Assembly: GCA_002479145.1 (NCBI GenBank)
Contig: DLLX01000009.1
Location: forward strand, 1 to 26,125
Length of the DNA stretch: 26,125 nucleotides
Source: Prevotella sp. UBA7551
GTDB lineage: Bacteria > Bacteroidota > Bacteroidia > Bacteroidales > Bacteroidaceae
Direction: 5' to 3'
The notes under the pieces were generated by a model. It saw only the letters and a list, made by a program, of their open reading frames with translations. It made no database searches and was not told where the DNA came from. The translations under genes were made by a program, and so were the position numbers. This document shows positions 23,479-26,125 of this stretch, piece by piece. Position 1 is the stretch's first letter, and each line of letters starts with the position of its first letter.

Positions 23479-23528
23479 ATTAAGCTTCAATACCAGCTAT
23501 ATTGCGTTGCCATTGGGGCTGTATTGCA
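23419..23528. repeat. Degenerate 22-base tandem repeat, five units
   Basis: Units of 22, 22, 23, 21 and 22 bases begin at 23419, 23441, 23463, 23486 and 23507. The recurring core is TTGCAATAGGGCCT followed by an A/T-rich part; for example TTGCAATAGGGCCTGAATGG, TTGTAATAGAGCCTAAATTA and TTGCCATTGGGGCTGTATTG. The array ends 30 bases before the rpsA terminator. The remaining 290 bases of the gap toward the exb promoter show no other structure beyond the possible small frame at 23344. Confidence 0.6.
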
Positions 23529-23557
23529 TGAAGGCTATCGCTGCGTCCAAATACAAC

Positions 23558-23592
23558 AAAGTCCGGAACACAATGGTTGTGTTCCGGACTTT
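23558..23592. terminator. Terminator of rpsA
   Basis: AAAGTCCGGAACACAA at 23558-23573 and TTGTGTTCCGGACTTT at 23577-23592 form a perfect 16-base-pair stem with a three-base loop. It lies 22 bases beyond the rpsA stop on the minus strand. Confidence 0.85.
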
Positions 23593-23614
23593 CTATATTA
23601 ACGTGTTGGAAAAA

Positions 23615-25402
23615 TTATTTTCCTTCTTCCATACGCTTCTTCAGGTCAGCCAGTACGCCGAGGTCGCCCAGTGACGTTCCAGCAGCGACATTCTGAATCT
23701 GGGCAGTCTCTTGGTGCTGCTGCTGACGGCGGCCACCACCACGATGAGCGTTGTCACGGCGCGGCTCGTCCTTTACATCCTCGAAAGTGCGAGAGTGGGA
23801 GAGGATGATGCGCTTGGAGTCCTTGACAAACTCGATGACCATGAACGGCAGTTCCTCACCCAGTTGAGCCTGTGTGCCATCCTCCTTGACGAGGTGCTTC
23901 GGCGTGGCAAAACCTTCGCCGCCCTCATTGAGGGTGATGACAGCTCCCTTGTCCATTGACTCGGTAATCTTACCCATGTGAATGGTGCCCGGCTTGTAGA
24001 TGGTTTCGTAAGTGTCCCAAGGATTCGGCTCAAGCTGCTTGTGTCCTAAGCTGAGACGACGGTTCTCCTTGTCGATTTCGAGCACGACAACATCAATAGG
24101 CTCACCCACCTTGGTGAACTCTGACGGATGCTTAATCTTTTTGGTCCAAGAGAGATCGCTGATGTGAATCAGACCGTCTACGCCTTCCTCAAGCTCCACG
24201 AAGATACCAAAGTTGGTGAAGTTGCGCACCTTGGCAGTGTGCTTGCTGCCGACAGGATACTTCACTTCGATGTTCTCCCATGGGTCTTCCTTGAGCTGCT
24301 TGAGACCCAAAGACATCTTGCGCTCGGCACGGTCGAGTGTCAGAATGACAGCCTCCACCTCATCGCCAACCTTCAAGAAGTCTTGAGCGGAGCGCAAGTG
24401 TTGGCTCCAGGACATCTCGGAAACATGGATAAGTCCCTCTACGCCCGGCTGAATCTCGACAAAGGCACCATAGTCGGCCATCACTACAACCTTGCCCTTC
24501 ACGTGGTCGCCCACCTTGAGGTTGGGGTCGAGGCTGTCCCATGGGTGCGGTGTGAGCTGCTTCAAGCCAAGGGCTATGCGCTTCTTCTCCTGGTCAAAGT
24601 CGAGTATGACGACACGGATTTTCTGGTCAAGTTCCACCACCTCATGTGGATCGCTGACGCGACCCCAAGAAAGGTCGGTGATATGGATGAGTCCATCGAC
24701 GCCGCCGAGGTCGACAAATACGCCGTAAGTTGTGATGTTTTTGACAGTACCTTCCAGAATCTGGCCCTTCTCCAAGTGAGAAATAATCTCCTTGCGCTGT
24801 GCCTCCAGCTCGGCCTCGATGAGCGCCTTGTGGGAAACGACAACGTTGCGGAACTCTTGGTTAATTTTCACGACCTTAAACTCCATTGTCTTGCCGACGA
24901 AGATGTCATAGTCGCGTATAGGATGAACGTCAATCTGGCTGCCGGGAAGGAATGCCTCAATGCCAAAGACATCAACAATCATGCCGCCCTTGGTGCGGCT
25001 CTTGATATAGCCCTGGATGATTTCATCGTTCTCCATGGCCTTGTTGATGTTGTCCCAGCTCTTCTGGAGACGTGCTTTCTTGTGTGAAAGCTCAAGCTGT
25101 CCGTTCTTGTCCTCCTGGCTTTCGACATAAACTTCCACCTTGTCGCCGACCTTGAGGTCTGGATTGTAACGGAATTCAGAAGCGGGAATGACACCGTCGC
25201 TCTTGTAGCCGATGTTCACTACGACTTCCTTCTTGTCGATGGAGATAACTTTGCCTTCAACTACTTGATGCTCCTGAATCTTGTTCAGGGTTTCGTCATA
25301 GGCCTTGGTCAGCTCGTTTTCTTCTTTGACAGCCTTGGAGTCGTTTTCATACTCGTCCCAGTTGAAGTCTTCCTTCGGCTGTACGTTCTTGTAATCAATC
25401 AT
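23615..25402 (-). CDS. rpsA: 30S ribosomal protein S1
   Basis: The product is 595 residues with six S1 RNA-binding repeats. The clearest carry the pattern G-x-V-x-x-x-x-x-[FY]-G-x-[FV]-V: TTYGVFVDLGGVDGLIHITD, ADYGAFVEIQPGVEGLIHVS and TNFGIFVELEEGVDGLIHIS. The first two repeats are diverged, as usual for the ribosome-binding end. The acidic N-terminal extension and the basic, Gln-rich and Gly-rich tail (RRDNAHRGGGRRQQQHQ) are typical of Bacteroidetes S1. It helps the ribosome bind mRNA, which matters in a phylum that makes little use of Shine-Dalgarno pairing. It is a single gene with its own promoter and terminator. Confidence 0.95.
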   Translation of the reverse strand: MIDYKNVQPKEDFNWDEYENDSKAVKEENELTKAYDETLNKIQEHQVVEGKVISIDKKEVVVNIGYKSDGVIPASEFRYNPDLKVGDKVEVYVESQEDKNGQLELSHKKARLQKSWDNINKAMENDEIIQGYIKSRTKGGMIVDVFGIEAFLPGSQIDVHPIRDYDIFVGKTMEFKVVKINQEFRNVVVSHKALIEAELEAQRKEIISHLEKGQILEGTVKNITTYGVFVDLGGVDGLIHITDLSWGRVSDPHEVVELDQKIRVVILDFDQEKKRIALGLKQLTPHPWDSLDPNLKVGDHVKGKVVVMADYGAFVEIQPGVEGLIHVSEMSWSQHLRSAQDFLKVGDEVEAVILTLDRAERKMSLGLKQLKEDPWENIEVKYPVGSKHTAKVRNFTNFGIFVELEEGVDGLIHISDLSWTKKIKHPSEFTKVGEPIDVVVLEIDKENRRLSLGHKQLEPNPWDTYETIYKPGTIHMGKITESMDKGAVITLNEGGEGFATPKHLVKEDGTQAQLGEELPFMVIEFVKDSKRIILSHSRTFEDVKDEPRRDNAHRGGGRRQQQHQETAQIQNVAAGTSLGDLGVLADLKKRMEEGK

Positions 25403-25485
25403 AAATAGTTAAAAATAAATGAATTAATAAAGTTAGACTTTATGTGAATTGTTCTGTGAAGTGGGCACTTTAGCCCAAATCGCTG

Positions 25486-25518
25486 CAAAGTTACAAACAA
25501 TAATCTGAATATCAGCAA
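25486..25518 (-). promoter_or_regulatory. Promoter of rpsA
   Basis: On the minus strand TTG (25516-25518) precedes TAACTTTG (25486-25493) by 22 bases, slightly longer than the ideal spacing. The transcript would have a leader of about 80 bases, which is A/T-rich near the start codon and could serve S1 autoregulation. Confidence 0.6.
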
Positions 25519-25579
25519 CTTTCACTTTGTTTTTTGTAGCTTCTGGCGTATACTTTACCGAAATTGTTTTTAGACGGTA

Positions 25580-25810
25580 TCATCCTTCTGCCTTGTCTGG
25601 TGCATAGTTTGTGGGGGCGATGATCGAGAGAAAAGAACGGGCATTGGGCTGCTGGTTGCAGCCGGCTTGTATGTAATCGCGGGTGAAGGGGGTGATGTAA
25701 ATCTGACCGCTTTGAGCATTTTAACCCAAATCAATGTCAATATGCACTTGAAAGCATGCCGGATAGTGAGTATTCTCAAAATTTAAAATAATAGCCTCGT
25801 GCGCGTACAT
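25580..25810 (-). pseudogene. Possible gene remnant upstream of rpsA with an in-frame stop
   Basis: On the minus strand an ATG at 25810 opens a frame of 29 codons (AHEAIILNFENTHYPACFQV and then HIDIDLG) to a TAA at 25721-25723. The same frame continues for 46 codons (for example SGQIYITPFTRDYIQAGCNQ and SFLSIIAPTNYAPDKAEG) to a TGA at 25580-25582. The text looks protein-like across the stop, which suggests one gene with a nonsense codon. I recognise no family, and chance is not excluded. Confidence 0.25.
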
Positions 25811-25845
25811 TATTAACTTGACGCACCTGCGAGGCTTATTTATGT
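25787..25845. terminator. Hairpin downstream of the right-edge gene
   Basis: AATAATAGCCTCG at about 25787-25799 pairs with CGAGGCTTATT at 25830-25840, with further GCG/CGC pairing inside the arms. The T-rich outer flanks would allow termination on both strands. It closes the minus-strand gene at 25877. Confidence 0.65.
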
Positions 25846-25876
25846 TTTTTGTATTGGTTCTAAGTTACGCCATTTC

Positions 25877-26125
25877 TTATTGGCGGTTCAAAGATATGCT
25901 GGTAATACGCTCCTGACTATTGACAGTTGCCTTTATGATATATTGCAGCGTAGCCTTGCCCCCTTCACGATTTATCTCCAGTTTTGCGGGGATGGTCACA
26001 TTGTAGGCGATGGCTTTCTGATCTTCACTTCCCGTTTTTTCACAAGCCGTGGGCTTTTCCATCTTCCATGTAATCGATTTAACGTCTGCCTGATAGAGCT
26101 TGTCCCGCATGTATTGCGCTATGTC
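25877..26125 (-). CDS. Unknown protein, C-terminal fragment (5' end outside window)
   Basis: The frame is open to the right edge, so the gene starts outside the window; 82 residues are visible. An ATG at 26110 is in frame but is probably internal, since the preceding codons (DIAQY) read on naturally. The fragment has alternating beta-type strands (AIAYNVTIPAKLEI and KATLQYIIKATVN), no membrane segment, and ends SISLNRQ. It could be a periplasmic or lipoprotein beta domain. I do not recognise it. Confidence 0.6.
   Translation of the reverse strand, partial: DIAQYMRDKLYQADVKSITWKMEKPTACEKTGSEDQKAIAYNVTIPAKLEINREGGKATLQYIIKATVNSQERITSISLNRQ

Noticed and set aside
24128..25087. 319-codon plus-strand frame inside rpsA
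   Set aside because: Antisense of the S1 repeats; its internal similarity only mirrors those repeats.
25570..25779. 69-codon minus-strand frame upstream of rpsA
   Set aside because: Pro- and Ser-rich composition typical of an out-of-frame reading; another frame over the same bases reads more like protein.

Overview
The window looks like chromosomal DNA from a Prevotella-like member of the Bacteroidales. The evidence is Bacteroidetes-type promoters (a TTG or TTTG box about 19-22 bases before TAnnTTTG), few recognisable Shine-Dalgarno sites, secreted proteins sharing a type IX-secretion-like C-terminal signature, a DUF5103 (type IX plug) protein, a degenerate second EF-G, and an exbB/exbD operon with two exbD genes. 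I saw no rRNA, tRNA, CRISPR array or intact mobile element. Most of the window is core-genome-like; the accessory parts are the secreted-protein loci and some gene-poor gaps.

Layout. 1-436 is the tail of a secreted protein, closed by a strong terminator. 587-3897 is a plus-strand cluster: an acidic unknown protein overlapping a DUF5103 protein, then a TPM (YgcG-type) membrane protein and LemA. 3958-5446 (minus) holds hemW followed by a small membrane protein. 5620-7779 (plus) is an EF-G2 paralogue with altered GTPase motifs. 8121-10397 (plus) is a secreted fibronectin-III-like protein. 10500-14706 (minus) is one promoter-to-terminator Tat operon: a possible leader peptide, tatA, tatC, a NapH/NapG-like polyferredoxin with an internal Tat signal, a Tat-lipoprotein aldo/keto reductase-ferredoxin, and a possible 29-residue peptide. 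14818-16492 (plus) has dinB, a zinc-ribbon membrane protein and a possible 53-residue protein. 16537-19613 (plus) is a second secreted-protein unit with a long structured leader and a trailing 69-residue protein. 19694-20194 (minus) is an Lrp/AsnC regulator. 20638-23132 (minus) is exbB, an unknown four-helix protein, exbD, exbD. 23558-25518 (minus) is rpsA. The right edge holds a partial unknown gene.

How the genes fit together. The Tat operon encodes a minimal two-component translocase together with two of its own likely substrates, both iron-sulfur proteins, which suggests an envelope redox module in which the polytopic ferredoxin passes electrons to the exported reductase. ExbB/ExbD would energise TonB-dependent outer-membrane uptake. 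The DUF5103 protein and the three secreted proteins with a shared C-terminal signature fit type IX export. EF-G2 and RpsA belong to translation. The most interesting items are the self-contained Tat redox operon with its internal Tat signal and possible small peptides at both ends, the EF-G paralogue lacking the catalytic histidine, the very short leaders of hemW and dinB, the structured unit before the 790-residue secreted protein, and a degenerate 22-base tandem repeat beyond the rpsA terminator. Family assignments come from reading motifs; no database search was run.
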